A stretch of 64,000 nucleotides of DNA from Planctomycetota bacterium (GTDB lineage Bacteria > Planctomycetota > B15-G4), in the NCBI GenBank assembly GCA_029245865.1, contig JAQWOM010000023.1:62001-126000 (forward strand), read 5' to 3'. Each line of letters opens with the position of its first letter. The first letter of the stretch is position 1. The notes below the pieces were generated by a model that worked only from the letters and a program-made list of their open reading frames with translations, was not told the DNA's origin and made no database searches. Shown here in pieces: positions 42,972 through 52,352 of the stretch. Both the position numbers and the translations under genes were made by a program.

Positions 42972-43994
42972 TCAGCTGTCGGAGTTCATCTCCGAGAACT
43001 CCGCGGCCTTCGTCATACCCAACTGCAGACCAAGGACGACCAGCTTCTTCTTGATCTCGGTGAGCGATGTCGCACCGAAGTTACGAACCTTGAGCAGTTC
43101 GGCTTCCGTGTGACTCACCAGGTCTCTCACCGTAGCGATATTCTCCGAGTCCAGGCAGTGCCGGGAACGCACGGACAAATCGAGCTCGTCGATGGACTTA
43201 TCCAGCATCTGCATCAATGCTTCGCTTTCCTCATCCATCCCCTCGTCAGGCTGCCGCGCGGTCGAATCCGCAGGGATCACCTTCTCGAGATCGTGGTAGT
43301 GAACAAAAGCATTGAGGTGCTTGCGGTAGATCACAGACGACTCAACCAGCGCATCTTCCGGACCGACCGTACCGTCAGTCCAGATCTCGATCACCAAACG
43401 GTCGTAGTTGGTGATCTTACCGACACGCGTTTCCTCCACGCGGTAGCGCACACGCTGCACCGGTGAGAAGTTGCTGTCGATATCGATCACACCCAAAGCG
43501 CGCTCTTCCTCGCCAACATGCTCGTCGGCGGTGACATAACCGCGACTCCGTTTGACGGTGACCGTCATGTTCACCTCGACGTCATCCGTCAGGGTGCAGA
43601 TCACGTGATCTGGGTTGAGCACCTGAGCTCCTGAGGGAAGGCTGGCCTCGCCGGCCTTCAGCTCCCCCTTGGAGTTCTTGGAGAAGGTGACCTGCGCTTC
43701 GTCCGACTCATCGAGCCCGATCAACAGACCCTTCAGATTCAGGACGATGTCCGTCATGTCCTCGAGCACGCCCGTGATGGTCGTGAACTCATGCGCCACA
43801 CCCTCCACGGTCACACTCGTCACCGCAGTGCCCTCGATCGACGAGAGCAGAACGCGGCGAAGGCCGTTGCCGATGGTGTGCCCGAACCCCTTTTCGAAGG
43901 GTTCGATGCTGAAGCGGCCGAAGGAGTCGGTCAGCGTCTCCTGATCAACGCTCACCGAAGACGGGAGTTCGAAGTTACGCCAGCGAATTCTCAT
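42972..43994 (-). CDS. rpoA: RNA polymerase alpha subunit
   Basis: The 340-residue protein has an alpha-NTD with the dimerisation motif (FSIEPFEKGFGHTIGNGLRR, LLSSIEGTAVTSV). After an acidic linker comes the alpha-CTD (SVRSRHCLDSENIATVRDL, LLKVRNFGATSLTEIKKKL), which binds UP elements and activators. It lies between rpsD and rplQ in the alpha operon. Confidence 0.98.
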   Translation of the reverse strand: MRIRWRNFELPSSVSVDQETLTDSFGRFSIEPFEKGFGHTIGNGLRRVLLSSIEGTAVTSVTVEGVAHEFTTITGVLEDMTDIVLNLKGLLIGLDESDEAQVTFSKNSKGELKAGEASLPSGAQVLNPDHVICTLTDDVEVNMTVTVKRSRGYVTADEHVGEEERALGVIDIDSNFSPVQRVRYRVEETRVGKITNYDRLVIEIWTDGTVGPEDALVESSVIYRKHLNAFVHYHDLEKVIPADSTARQPDEGMDEESEALMQMLDKSIDELDLSVRSRHCLDSENIATVRDLVSHTEAELLKVRNFGATSLTEIKKKLVVLGLQLGMTKAAEFSEMNSDS

Positions 43995-44060
43995 GTGATT
44001 AGTACTCCTTGCTCGATCCTGATTTGGAGAGTCGGGGGGGGATGGGTTCGGTCGAATTGT

Positions 44061-44681
44061 CTACTTGGACATGAGCTCGACGACGAGCTGCTCACGAACA
44101 TCGAATGTGATATCTGAGCGCGCCGGGAGGTTGGAAACCCGGGCCTCAAGCGTGCTGCCATCGCGATCCAGCCAAGCTGGCACGGGGTAGCTCGAACGGA
44201 ACTCAAAAGCTTCTTTCGCAACAGAGCGAATCTTTTCGCGAGTCGTCACACTGATGCGATCTCCGACCCGCACACGGCGTGAAGACACATTGCAACGATG
44301 GTCGTTCACCAGGATGTGTCCGTGGCCGATCATCTGGCGAGCGGAACGACGGCTGGTGGCGAGCCCTGCAGTGAACAGCACGTTGTCGAGGCGACGCTCG
44401 AGGAGCGCGAGAAGATTCTCACCCGTGTTCCCCGGCATGCGCACAGCATGCTCGTAGTAGTTGGTGAACTGCTTCTCTTCCACGCCGTAGAAGCGCTTCA
44501 GCTTCTGCTTCTCACGCAGCTGGGTGCGGTACTCCGAATGACGCACACGCGTCCACGGATGAGCCCCTGGCGGAAAATTGCGCTTTTGAATGGCGCACTT
44601 CGACGTTTCGCAGCGATTGCCTTTCAGGAAGAGCTTGACGCCTTCCCTCCGGCAGAGCTTGCACACACTTGTTTTCATCAT
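44061..44681 (-). CDS. rpsD: 30S ribosomal protein S4, zinc-binding form
   Basis: S4 nucleates 16S rRNA assembly. The 206-residue protein has a short N-terminus with four cysteines (CKLCRREG, then CETSKC), making it a zinc-containing (C+) S4. The S4 RNA-binding domain follows (RRLDNVLFTAGLATSRRSAR, GHGHILVNDHRCNVSSRRVR). Two adjacent ATGs (44681, 44678) are possible starts. There is no Shine-Dalgarno; instead a tandem 23-bp repeat lies immediately upstream. An 8-nt G tract (44034-44041) lies between this gene and rpoA. Confidence 0.96.
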   Translation of the reverse strand: MMKTSVCKLCRREGVKLFLKGNRCETSKCAIQKRNFPPGAHPWTRVRHSEYRTQLREKQKLKRFYGVEEKQFTNYYEHAVRMPGNTGENLLALLERRLDNVLFTAGLATSRRSARQMIGHGHILVNDHRCNVSSRRVRVGDRISVTTREKIRSVAKEAFEFRSSYPVPAWLDRDGSTLEARVSNLPARSDITFDVREQLVVELMSK

Positions 44682-44682
44682 G

Positions 44683-44725
44683 GGTCTATAGGTCTTGGTT
44701 GAGCAGGTCTATAGGTCTTGGTTGA
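44683..44725 (-). repeat. Tandem 23-bp direct repeat in the rpsD leader
   Basis: GGTCTATAGGTCTTGGTTGA occurs at 44683-44702 and again at 44706-44725, a perfect 20-bp match with a 23-nt period. It fills most of the 60-nt rpsK-rpsD gap and abuts the S4 start codon, where a ribosome-binding site would be expected. It could be a recent slippage duplication or part of an S4 autoregulatory site. Confidence 0.85.
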
Positions 44726-44741
44726 TCAGTCGCTGAAAAAA

Positions 44742-45116
44742 TCACACACGCCTACGTTTGCGAGGGCGACATCCGTTGTGCGGTAGAGGCGTCCTGTCTT
44801 CGATTGCCTTCACCTTGATACCCGCGAGAGCCACAGCACGCACGGCAGATTCACGACCAGAGCCGGGTCCACGCACTCGCACTTCGACATCACGCACGCC
44901 CATCTTCATGGCCTTGGCAGCGCAACGCTCTGCGGCCTTCTGAGCCGCGAAAGGTGTGCTTTTACGGGAACCCTTGTAACCAGCAGTCCCGGCGCTGTCC
45001 CAGCAGAGGACCTCACCGGTATGCGGGTCAGTAAAGGAAATGATCGTGTTGTTAAAGGTGGCCTTGACGTTCACAACGGCGCGTGACACGACTCGACGAA
45101 CTTTCTTGGTTGCCAT
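44742..45116 (-). CDS. rpsK: 30S ribosomal protein S11
   Basis: The 124-residue protein has [40 protein letters not shown] and the C-terminal [18 protein letters not shown] typical of S11 on the 30S platform. The usual isoaspartate-forming Asn-Gly (HNG) is present. It lies between rpsM and rpsD. Confidence 0.98.
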   Translation of the reverse strand: MATKKVRRVVSRAVVNVKATFNNTIISFTDPHTGEVLCWDSAGTAGYKGSRKSTPFAAQKAAERCAAKAMKMGVRDVEVRVRGPGSGRESAVRAVALAGIKVKAIEDRTPLPHNGCRPRKRRRV

Positions 45117-45143
45117 ATTTCGATTCCTAAATCAGATGGGCGA

Positions 45144-45527
45144 CTACTTGCCGCCCTTGACCGACTTCTTGCCGGCAACAGTTCTCTTGGGACCCTTGCG
45201 TGTCCGGGCATTTGACTGGGTACTTTGCCCACGCACGGGGAGACCACGCCGGTGGCGCAGTCCGCGATAGCTTCCGATTTCTCGCAAGCGCTGAATGTTC
45301 TGTGCAACCTGGCGGCGTAGCGCGCCTTCGACCACATAGCTCTTGTCGAGCTCCGCAACGATGTTTTGCACGTCGGAGTCGGTCAGATCCTTCGCCCGCA
45401 ATTGGTCGGGGAAGTCGAGTGCCGAGCAAATCTTCTTGGAACTCGTTGGACCAACACCATGGATGTAGGTCAGCGCGATCACAACGCGCTTGTTGGCTGG
45501 AATGTCGACGCCGACGATACGCGGCAT
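45144..45527 (-). CDS. rpsM: 30S ribosomal protein S13
   Basis: ATG 45527 gives the conserved start [20 protein letters not shown] and 127 residues. The helix-turn-helix region and the C-terminal tail ([20 protein letters not shown]) that contacts the P-site tRNA are intact. The open frame continues upstream through rpmJ in another frame and is not real coding sequence. Confidence 0.97.
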   Translation of the reverse strand: MPRIVGVDIPANKRVVIALTYIHGVGPTSSKKICSALDFPDQLRAKDLTDSDVQNIVAELDKSYVVEGALRRQVAQNIQRLREIGSYRGLRHRRGLPVRGQSTQSNARTRKGPKRTVAGKKSVKGGK

Positions 45528-45558
45528 AGCTTTTCTCGCTTTCGGAGGCTGGGAGGGC

Positions 45559-45675
45559 TTACTTGCCCTGCCGCTGCTTGTGGCGTGGGTTAGTACAAAT
45601 GACTCGGACAACGCCGAAACGCCGGATGATCTTGCAATTCTCGCAAATACGCCGGACGGAGGCTCTTACCTTCAT
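45559..45675 (-). CDS. rpmJ: 50S ribosomal protein L36
   Basis: This 38-codon gene is easily missed. It reads [14 protein letters not shown], then [18 protein letters not shown] and ends QRQGK. The zinc ligands CENC, Cys27 and His32 are present, so it is the zinc-binding (C+) form. The ATG overlaps the infA stop (ATGA, 45672-45675), and rpsM follows after 31 nt, the standard order. Confidence 0.97.
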   Translation of the reverse strand: MKVRASVRRICENCKIIRRFGVVRVICTNPRHKQRQGK

Positions 45676-45917
45676 GCCTGTCTGGTCCTTCCTCCGGGGG
45701 CTGGGCCCCGGTACACGATTCGCCCACGACTCAGGTCGTAAGGACTGATCTCTACCGTCACAATGTCGCCAGGCAGGATGCGGATGTAGTGCATACGCAT
45801 TTTGCCTGACACATGAGTTGTCAGTTGATGGCCGTTTTCGAGTTCGACACGGAAAACAGCACTGGGCAGGGCCTCAACCACCTTGGCCTGCACTCGAATA
45901 TTTGCGTCGCGGGCCAT
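45672..45917 (-). CDS. infA: Translation initiation factor IF-1
   Basis: IF-1 is an OB-fold protein that blocks the ribosomal A site during initiation. The 81-residue protein has [36 protein letters not shown] and LSRGRIVYR. It has a C-terminal extension of about nine residues ([11 protein letters not shown]) beyond the usual end. It starts within the adk stop (TGATG). The map gene often found next to it is absent. Confidence 0.97.
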   Translation of the reverse strand: MARDANIRVQAKVVEALPSAVFRVELENGHQLTTHVSGKMRMHYIRILPGDIVTVEISPYDLSRGRIVYRGPAPGGRTRQA

Positions 45918-46615
45918 CAGGAAAGCCCCGCCACGTTGTTGCCGGAAAGAGCATCGAGAACAGCCTGGGTGACAGTCTCCACGGCCCGGTCACCATCCAC
46001 GGTCACCAGGATGCCTTGCTCCTTGTAGTACACCTCGAGAGGCGCGGTCTGTTCATGGTAGACGGAGAGACGCTCCATCACGACTGACTCGGTGTCGTCC
46101 GAACGCTGGTAGAGCTCTCCACCGCAATCATCGCAGACACCGTCCTGCTTCGGCTTGACGAACTCGACATGGTAGTTCCGGCCGCATCCCTTACAGATAC
46201 GCCGCCCTGTCAAGCGAGCCACGATGCGTTCATCAGGAACGCAAATGTCTACCACCACGTCGAGCGTCTGGGCCTGACTGCTGGGGGCTGCTTCGCTGAG
46301 CCTCCGATCCAACTCTTCGGCCTGAACGCGGTTTCTAGGAAAGCCGTCCAGCATGTACCCGTCGGACTTTGCGGTTCTCGAAGACTCGTTGCCGAGTCGC
46401 TCGAACAACACACCAAACACGACTTCATCGGGAACCAAGTTACCCGCATCCATGAAGTTCTTCGCCTGCAAACCTGCGGACGAACCAGCGGCCACAGCAG
46501 CACGCAACAAATCTCCGGTGGAGAGATGCTCGAGATTCAGCTGAGCGCAAACCTGTTGGGCCTGCGTTCCCTTGCCGGCACCAGGCGCTCCGAGAATGGC
46601 GGTTTGACGCTTCAC
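45917..46615 (-). CDS. adk: Adenylate kinase, zinc LID type
   Basis: Adk interconverts ATP, AMP and ADP. The 232-residue protein has the P-loop [37 protein letters not shown], and a LID domain with four cysteines (CKGCGRNYH and [10 protein letters not shown]), indicating a zinc-stabilised lid. It overlaps secY by ATGA (46612-46615), as in many spc operons. Confidence 0.96.
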   Translation of the reverse strand: MKRQTAILGAPGAGKGTQAQQVCAQLNLEHLSTGDLLRAAVAAGSSAGLQAKNFMDAGNLVPDEVVFGVLFERLGNESSRTAKSDGYMLDGFPRNRVQAEELDRRLSEAAPSSQAQTLDVVVDICVPDERIVARLTGRRICKGCGRNYHVEFVKPKQDGVCDDCGGELYQRSDDTESVVMERLSVYHEQTAPLEVYYKEQGILVTVDGDRAVETVTQAVLDALSGNNVAGLS

Positions 46616-47961
46616 GCGTTTCTCCCGGCACGAGCGCCACCGCCCTTACGGGCCCAGCCACTGCTCTCGCCACCGATGCCGTCGTAACGCCGCATGAGCA
46701 GCATCGAGTTCACCTTCTCCATCAGATCAAGAACGACGCCGACCACGATCAGGATGCTCGTACCGCCCAAGAACATCGCCAGCGCAGGCGGCATGTTCGG
46801 CACATTGCTCGAAAGCAATTGAGGAAGCACGGCAATCATCACCAGAAAGGTCGATCCAGCGAGCGTCACCTTGAACATGACCGACTCAAGGAATTCAGCC
46901 GTTCGAGCACCAGGACGCAAGCCCGGAACGAACCCGCCGTATTCTTTGAGGTTGTTCGCAATTTCCTTCGGCTGGAACATCAACGATGTCCAGAAGAAGG
47001 AGAACACGAAGATCAAGCCCGAGTAGAACAGGATGTACCAGAAGCCGCCCCACTCAAAAGCGCGTTGGAAGAACTGCCCTCCGAACACACTGTCCAGGAC
47101 GGTCGGCACAACGAACAGGAAGGACGCGAAGATGATGGGCATGACGCCCGCTTGGTTCACCTTCAGGGGGAGGTAGTGGCGCTGCCCGCCATACACCCTT
47201 CTGCCGCGCGTCTGCCGACCTTGCTGTATCGGGATACGTCGCTGACCCTTGGTCACAAAGACAATGCCGAGCACGATAAGTAGGTAGAGAACAAGCAGCG
47301 TTGCAATCGCTTGGACACCCTCTGCCGGGCCCAGCGAACTCTGCAACTGCTGCATCATCGACGGCATGCTTGCAAGGATGCCCGCCATGATGATGAGCGA
47401 CACGCCGTTGCCGACTCCGTATTCCGTAATCTGCTCACCGATCCACATGATGATGAGCGTGCCGGTCGTCAGCGTCAGGATCAGGAACACCTTGTAGCTG
47501 AACATCGAATACAGGGTCGGATCAATGATGTCGCTCGCCGCAGCGTCGCTCAGCTTTCCGAACACCAGGAAGATGGCCTGAATGATGCAAATCGGCACCG
47601 TGGCGTAGCGCGTCCAGCGATTGATGACTTTCTGGCCCGCCTGACCTTCCTTGGACAGCGCCTCAAGCTGCGGCACCACCTTCACAAGCAACGAGAAGAT
47701 GATGGATGCACTGATGTAGGGCATCACACCCAAGGTGAACAGACGACATGAACCGATTGCGCCGCCCGACAAGGCATTCATGATGCCGAACGCGAATCCG
47801 AGCCCACCGCCATCTTGCTTCATAAACTGATCAAGCGCGGTGTAATCGACTCCGGGCACCGGAACGTGGAAGCCCACGCGGTAGCAAAGCAGGAGCCCCA
47901 GCGTGACGAGAATCTTGTGCCTGATCTCAGGCACGCGAAAAAGGTTCAAAAAACCACTCAT
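46612..47961 (-). CDS. secY: Preprotein translocase subunit SecY
   Basis: SecY is the channel of the Sec translocon. The 449-residue protein has about ten membrane segments. Visible are an N-terminal RVPEIRHKILVTL, LGVMPYISASIIFSLL in the second helix, a GQRRIPIQQGRQTRGRRVYG cytoplasmic loop, and the C5 loop region (YGGFVPGLRPGART). It overlaps rplO and adk by ATGA on both sides. Confidence 0.97.
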   Translation of the reverse strand: MSGFLNLFRVPEIRHKILVTLGLLLCYRVGFHVPVPGVDYTALDQFMKQDGGGLGFAFGIMNALSGGAIGSCRLFTLGVMPYISASIIFSLLVKVVPQLEALSKEGQAGQKVINRWTRYATVPICIIQAIFLVFGKLSDAAASDIIDPTLYSMFSYKVFLILTLTTGTLIIMWIGEQITEYGVGNGVSLIIMAGILASMPSMMQQLQSSLGPAEGVQAIATLLVLYLLIVLGIVFVTKGQRRIPIQQGRQTRGRRVYGGQRHYLPLKVNQAGVMPIIFASFLFVVPTVLDSVFGGQFFQRAFEWGGFWYILFYSGLIFVFSFFWTSLMFQPKEIANNLKEYGGFVPGLRPGARTAEFLESVMFKVTLAGSTFLVMIAVLPQLLSSNVPNMPPALAMFLGGTSILIVVGVVLDLMEKVNSMLLMRRYDGIGGESSGWARKGGGARAGRNA

Positions 47962-48407
47962 GAAGACAGCTCGACGCTCCCCCCGGCCGCCTCGATTTTT
48001 TGACGAGCCGAGTCCGACACGCGATTGGCCTTCACCTTCAAGGGAACGTGGATCTCACCCTTCCCGAGGATCTTCAGCGTCGTCGCCTTTCTCTTCACCA
48101 GATTCTGACTCTTCACGGCAGCCAGATCGACGTCCCCGCCTTCCGGGAACGCATTGGCAAGATCGGAGACATTCACAATGGCGTAGGTCGTACGGAACAG
48201 GGCATTCGTAAACCCTCGCTTGGGCAAGCGCCGGGCAAGCGGCATCTGTCCGCCTTCAAACCCAAACTTGCCACCTGATCCCGAACGAGACCCTTGGCCG
48301 TTGTGGCCACGGCCTGCAGTGCAACCCTGACCGCTTCCGGCTCCACGCCCGACGCGCTGCTTCTTGCGCAGTGCCGAGCCCTTGCATTTGACGTCCTGAA
48401 GATTCAT
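47958..48407 (-). CDS. rplO: 50S ribosomal protein L15
   Basis: The 149-residue protein has the glycine-rich N-terminal arm ([40 protein letters not shown]) and [11 protein letters not shown], typical of L15. It overlaps rpsE by ATGA (48404-48407), so no rpmD (L30) gene can lie between them as in many bacteria. Confidence 0.97.
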   Translation of the reverse strand: MNLQDVKCKGSALRKKQRVGRGAGSGQGCTAGRGHNGQGSRSGSGGKFGFEGGQMPLARRLPKRGFTNALFRTTYAIVNVSDLANAFPEGGDVDLAAVKSQNLVKRKATTLKILGKGEIHVPLKVKANRVSDSARQKIEAAGGSVELSS

Positions 48408-48919
48408 GAGATGGAAACCCCTCGCAGCTTCTCAACGGTGCGACGACTGCGCACAGAAAGCAGCCCTTCGAGTGTCGCCTTCACCAGGTTGATGGGGTTA
48501 TTGCTCCCCATGCTCTTGGTCAGAATGTCGTGAACGCCCGCCAACTCCAGAACGGAGCGGACCGTGGCGCCAGCGATGATGCCTGTACCGGGCGCAGCGG
48601 GTATCAACCGCACCTTCGCCGCACCAAACACCCCCATGACCTCATGTTCGATGGTGGTCCCCTTCAACTGGACACGCACCAGATTCTTCTGAGCTTCTTT
48701 GACGGCCTTGTCGACGGCAGCCGGGACTTCTTTGGCCTTGCCAAAGCCAACCCCAACGCTGCCATGCCGATCGCCAACAACAACCAGCGCAGAGAAGGAG
48801 AAACGGCGGCCACCCTTCACGACCTTGGCGCAACGGTTCACCTTCACCACAGACTCTTCATAGAGTCCTGGCGCGTGGACCTTCAGTTCTTTCTCGGGTT
48901 TCGCGTTGCCTTCAGCCAT
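48404..48919 (-). CDS. rpsE: 30S ribosomal protein S5
   Basis: The 171-residue protein has the S5 N-terminal motif [20 protein letters not shown] and [20 protein letters not shown]. The C-terminal domain contains [21 protein letters not shown]5 helps decoding accuracy. It is followed directly by rplO without L30. Confidence 0.97.
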   Translation of the reverse strand: MAEGNAKPEKELKVHAPGLYEESVVKVNRCAKVVKGGRRFSFSALVVVGDRHGSVGVGFGKAKEVPAAVDKAVKEAQKNLVRVQLKGTTIEHEVMGVFGAAKVRLIPAAPGTGIIAGATVRSVLELAGVHDILTKSMGSNNPINLVKATLEGLLSVRSRRTVEKLRGVSIS

Positions 48920-48939
48920 CAGTCAGATCCAGTCAGTCC

Positions 48940-49308
48940 TTAGAAATTCAGGCCGCCCTCACGGGCACCCTCTGCGAGGGCTTTCACACGCCCGTGAAAT
49001 TTGTACCAACCCCGATCAAACACGGCGGCGGTCACACCCTTGCCAGTGAGGCGCTTGGCGATTTCCAGACCCACCGCCTTGGCCTGCTCGGTCTTGGTGC
49101 CGGAAATGCTTTCGCGAAGCTCTCTGTCGACGCTCGAAACAGCGGCCAGCGTGACGCCAGTGAAGTCGTCGATCGCCTGCACATAAACCTGCTTGTTGCT
49201 GCGATGAACGCTGAGGCGCGGGCGTTCGCCCGTACCAGAAACCTTCTTGCGCACATGCTTCTTGCGCCGAGTTCGGCAGATGATGCGTGTTTTGCTTGCT
49301 CGTTCCAT
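48940..49308 (-). CDS. rplR: 50S ribosomal protein L18
   Basis: The 122-residue protein binds 5S rRNA. It has [19 protein letters not shown], a [20 protein letters not shown] segment and the C-terminal [20 protein letters not shown] typical of L18. It sits between rplF and rpsE. Confidence 0.97.
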   Translation of the reverse strand: MERASKTRIICRTRRKKHVRKKVSGTGERPRLSVHRSNKQVYVQAIDDFTGVTLAAVSSVDRELRESISGTKTEQAKAVGLEIAKRLTGKGVTAAVFDRGWYKFHGRVKALAEGAREGGLNF

Positions 49309-49327
49309 GATCGATCAGCTTCTCTGC

Positions 49328-49873
49328 TCAGGCCCCGAGTGACTTTCCGACCTTGCGACGCACGTGCTCGTCGGAATAGCGGATACCTTTACCCTTGTAG
49401 GGCTCCGGCTTGCGAATGGCGCGAATCTCTGCAGCAAACTGGCCAACAGACTGTTTGTCTGCTCCAGACACCACAACTTGTGTTGGCTGCGGGATCTCAA
49501 CCGTAACTCCGGCTGGCACCGTCTTTTTCACCGGCGCATTGAAGCCAATGTTCAACACAACGGTCTTCCCGGAAAGCTTCGCGTTGTAGCCGACCCCATG
49601 GATTTCCAGGGTCTTCTGGAAGCCCTTCTCCACACCCTCAACCATGTTCGCAACAAGGCTGCGGTAGAGGCCGTGCATGGCCCGCGAACGCTTCGTGTCG
49701 TCTTTTCGCGTAAACGTGGCAGTCCGCGCCTCGTCGTCGAGAGTCACCTCGATGCACGAGTCGAGCGCCTGCTCGAGCACGGCCTTGCCAGCTTCGACGC
49801 GGACACTGTCGCCCGAACAGGAGACTTTCGTCCCACTGGCCCAGTTCACCGCCTGTTTTCCGATTCTCGACAT
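49328..49873 (-). CDS. rplF: 50S ribosomal protein L6
   Basis: The 181-residue protein starts SRIGKQAVNW and has the duplicated L6 fold, with MHGLYRSLVANMVEGVEKGF and the C-terminal KPEPYKGKGIRYSDEHVRRK. It is near the GTPase centre of the large subunit. Confidence 0.97.
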   Translation of the reverse strand: MSRIGKQAVNWASGTKVSCSGDSVRVEAGKAVLEQALDSCIEVTLDDEARTATFTRKDDTKRSRAMHGLYRSLVANMVEGVEKGFQKTLEIHGVGYNAKLSGKTVVLNIGFNAPVKKTVPAGVTVEIPQPTQVVVSGADKQSVGQFAAEIRAIRKPEPYKGKGIRYSDEHVRRKVGKSLGA

Positions 49874-49882
49874 GCTTCCGCT

Positions 49883-50278
49883 CTACCAGACTGTGGCGAG
49901 CAACTCGCCACCAACGTTTCTGTCTCGGCATTCCCGATCACTTAACAGCCCGTCAGGCGTTGTGTAGATCGAGATGCCCGTACCATTCAGCACGCGAGTG
50001 ATCTCCCGGACCTCTCGATAAACTCGACGTCCCGGTTTGCTTTCGCGCTTGATCTCATTGATGACGGCTTCTCCGCCAGGCCCGTACTTCAGGCGAATCG
50101 ACAGGTTTCCCTGCACGCCATCAGGCGTCACCTCGTAGCCGTGAATGAAGCCTTCGCGCTTCAGCACCTCAGCGATGGCAGCCTTTGTCCTGCTGGCAGG
50201 CATCGACACATCAGCACGCTTAACCCGGATGGAATTCCGGATACGTGTCAGCATGTCGGCGATTGGGTCGGTCATCAT
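49883..50278 (-). CDS. rpsH: 30S ribosomal protein S8
   Basis: The 131-residue protein starts TDPIADMLTRIRNSIRVKRA and ends with the conserved GISIYTTPDGLLSDRECRDR. The usual STSKG-type motif before it reads NGTGISIYTT, a small deviation. S8 organises the 16S central domain. Confidence 0.96.
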   Translation of the reverse strand: MMTDPIADMLTRIRNSIRVKRADVSMPASRTKAAIAEVLKREGFIHGYEVTPDGVQGNLSIRLKYGPGGEAVINEIKRESKPGRRVYREVREITRVLNGTGISIYTTPDGLLSDRECRDRNVGGELLATVW

Positions 50279-50328
50279 GATGGAAGGTCGCTCCGGTTAA
50301 GAACCAGTGGTCGGCTGACTGTCCGGCT

Positions 50329-50514
50329 TCACCAAGAAGCCTTGCGCACGCCGGGGATCTCTCCCCGCAGAGCAAGATTGCGGAAACAGATACGGCAGAT
50401 GCCGAACTTCCGCAGATAGGCATGACTTCTGCCGCAGAGCGAGCAGCGCGACTTGGAGCGCGTGCTGAACTTCGGCTTCATCTTGGCTTTGGCGATCCAG
50501 CTGGTCTTACCCAC
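50329..50514 (-). CDS. rpsN: 30S ribosomal protein S14 type Z
   Basis: The 61-residue protein is the short zinc-binding form: [38 protein letters not shown] (two Cys pairs) and ending GVRKASW. It is usual in Gram-positives, Planctomycetes and many deltaproteobacteria, unlike the long form of gammaproteobacteria. Confidence 0.97.
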   Translation of the reverse strand: MGKTSWIAKAKMKPKFSTRSKSRCSLCGRSHAYLRKFGICRICFRNLALRGEIPGVRKASW

Positions 50515-50571
50515 GTTGTTCAGTCCTGTGTGTGATGGCTAGTTCGTTCGTATCGACTGCGGGCATTCCCG

Positions 50572-51138
50572 TCAGTCCTTGGCGTTATTTTTGCGGAAAG
50601 GCATACCCAGAGCAGAAAGCAGCTCGCTGCCCATCTCGTCGTTATCAGCAGTCGTCACAATCGTGATGTTCATGCCTTGGGAGTGCTTGATGCGGTCCAG
50701 ATCAATCTCCGGGAACACCGTCTGGTCCGGGAGCCCCATGGAGTAATTCCCCTGCCCATCAAGCTTCCGCTTCAAACCACGGAAGTCCTTGATACGAGGA
50801 ATGACCACAGAGATCAGCCTGTCGAGAAACTCCCACATGCGGTCACCGCGCAGCGTGACGCGACAGCCGATAGGCATTCCCTCGCGCAAGCGGAAGTTAG
50901 AAACACTCATCCGAGCTCGGGTGGGCGCAGCCTTTTGACCCACGATTGTCGTGAGGTCAGAGGCCGCAGCTTCGATCAGTGCTGCGTTCTCACGCGCTTC
51001 GCCAACGCCCATGCTCACCACAACTTTCTTGATCGTGGGAGCTGCGTGAATGTTGCCAATCCCACGCTTCGCCATGAGCTCGGCTCTAACCGTCTCGTAG
51101 CTTGTCTTCAGGCGCGGAGTTTTTGTGTCGGTGCTCAT
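50572..51138 (-). CDS. rplE: 50S ribosomal protein L5
   Basis: The 188-residue protein binds 5S rRNA and contacts the P-site tRNA. It has VVSMGVGEARENAALIEAA, GQKAAPTRARMSVSNFRLRE, IPRIKDFRGL and FPEIDLDRIKHSQGMNITIV. The order rplX-rplE-rpsN is standard. Confidence 0.97.
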   Translation of the reverse strand: MSTDTKTPRLKTSYETVRAELMAKRGIGNIHAAPTIKKVVVSMGVGEARENAALIEAAASDLTTIVGQKAAPTRARMSVSNFRLREGMPIGCRVTLRGDRMWEFLDRLISVVIPRIKDFRGLKRKLDGQGNYSMGLPDQTVFPEIDLDRIKHSQGMNITIVTTADNDEMGSELLSALGMPFRKNNAKD

Positions 51139-51155
51139 AATTGGTGCTGCCTGCC

Positions 51156-51470
51156 TCAGTCTTCGATCTGCTTGCCGGAGGGGCGCATCACGCGCACCTT
51201 TTGCCCGTCTACTACGGACGACCCGAGCCGAACTCCCCGCCCCGACTCAGCATCGTGGTAGGCCAAGTTCGAAATATCGACGGGATACTCCCTCTGCGTT
51301 CTGCCGCCTTGCGGCATCTCCTGGCTGCGGCGCACATGCTTGAACTTCATGTTCACGCCTTCCACCACGGCCTGGCTCTTCTTGTGATTCAAGTCAATGA
51401 TCCGGCCTGTCTTGCCGCGACTCGCGCCCGCAATGACGATGACAGGGTCACCTTTTTTCAGGCTGGCCAT
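51156..51470 (-). CDS. rplX: 50S ribosomal protein L24
   Basis: The 104-residue protein has the KOW motif (KKGDPVIVIAGASRGKTGRI) and VVEGVNMKFKHVRRSQEMPQ. L24 initiates 50S assembly. Its start codon shares a base with the rplN stop (TGATG). Confidence 0.97.
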   Translation of the reverse strand: MASLKKGDPVIVIAGASRGKTGRIIDLNHKKSQAVVEGVNMKFKHVRRSQEMPQGGRTQREYPVDISNLAYHDAESGRGVRLGSSVVDGQKVRVMRPSGKQIED

Positions 51471-51838
51471 CAGACGACCTCGTTCGCGAGGGAGATAATC
51501 TTCATGAAGTTCTTCTGACGAAGTTCGCGGGCAACGGCCCCGAAGATGCGGGTCCCAATCGGGTTCCCGTCCTTGTCGATGATCACAAGCGCATTGCTGT
51601 CAAAGCGAAGACGAGAGCCGTCGCGGCGCCGGATGTCCTTGCGGGTCCGAACAATGACAGCACGTACGACCGTGCCTTTCTTGATGCTCGCGGTCGGAAT
51701 CGACTTCTTCACGGAGCCGATGATGATGTCTCCGACGCCTGCATAACGACGCTTGCTCCCGCCCAGCACCTTGAAGCACTGAACAGCTTTGGCGCCTGTG
51801 TTGTCGGCGACGTCGAGCATTGACTGCATCTGAATCAT
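51470..51838 (-). CDS. rplN: 50S ribosomal protein L14
   Basis: The 122-residue protein starts [20 protein letters not shown] and contains [20 protein letters not shown] and [20 protein letters not shown]. It is one of the most conserved ribosomal proteins. It overlaps rpsQ by ATGA (51835-51838). Confidence 0.98.
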   Translation of the reverse strand: MIQMQSMLDVADNTGAKAVQCFKVLGGSKRRYAGVGDIIIGSVKKSIPTASIKKGTVVRAVIVRTRKDIRRRDGSRLRFDSNALVIIDKDGNPIGTRIFGAVARELRQKNFMKIISLANEVV

Positions 51839-52107
51839 GCTTCGACTCCGGCACGCTCAAGCACGCGAACCAAACGCCAGCGCTTGCGCTTGCTGAGCGG
51901 ACGAGCAAACGCGATTTCGACGGTATCACCCATCTTCGCATCGTTGTTCTCGTCGTGCGCGACCAGCGTGGTGTAACGCTTGATGATCTTTTTGTAGAGC
52001 GGATGCATAAGGCGCCGCTCGACCTTCACGACAATCGACTTGTCCATCCGGTCACTCTTGACCAGACCGATCTTTTGGACGATGCGTGGAGTCTTCTCTG
52101 TGGCCAT
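51835..52107 (-). CDS. rpsQ: 30S ribosomal protein S17
   Basis: The 90-residue OB-fold protein has [40 protein letters not shown] and [20 protein letters not shown]. It lies between rpmC and rplN. Confidence 0.97.
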   Translation of the reverse strand: MATEKTPRIVQKIGLVKSDRMDKSIVVKVERRLMHPLYKKIIKRYTTLVAHDENNDAKMGDTVEIAFARPLSKRKRWRLVRVLERAGVEA

Positions 52108-52121
52108 CTCTTCCTATTCTT

Positions 52122-52352
52122 TCAAGACCGGGGCTGAGCGCCGCGGACATTCAACTGCCGTTCTGAAAGCAGCGTGTTGATCCGCGCGATTTCGCGCCGC
52201 AGCTGAGAAATACGGCTGGGGTTTGCGATGCCCTCGGCGCTCGCTTTGAAACGGAGGTCGAACAACTCTTTGGCGTGCTCCTCGAGATCGAACTCGAGTT
52301 CACTGTCGAGCTTGTCGCGAAGCTCTTTGAGCCTCTTGTCACCTGCACTCAT
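52122..52352 (-). CDS. rpmC: 50S ribosomal protein L29
   Basis: ATG 52352 overlaps the rplP stop as ATGA and gives 76 residues; a start nine codons upstream is possible. The protein is helical (LKELRDKLDSELEFDLEEHA, ELFDLRFKASAEGIANPSRI, LRREIARINTLLSERQL). L29 sits at the exit tunnel and contacts SRP and trigger factor. Confidence 0.94.
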   Translation of the reverse strand: MSAGDKRLKELRDKLDSELEFDLEEHAKELFDLRFKASAEGIANPSRISQLRREIARINTLLSERQLNVRGAQPRS

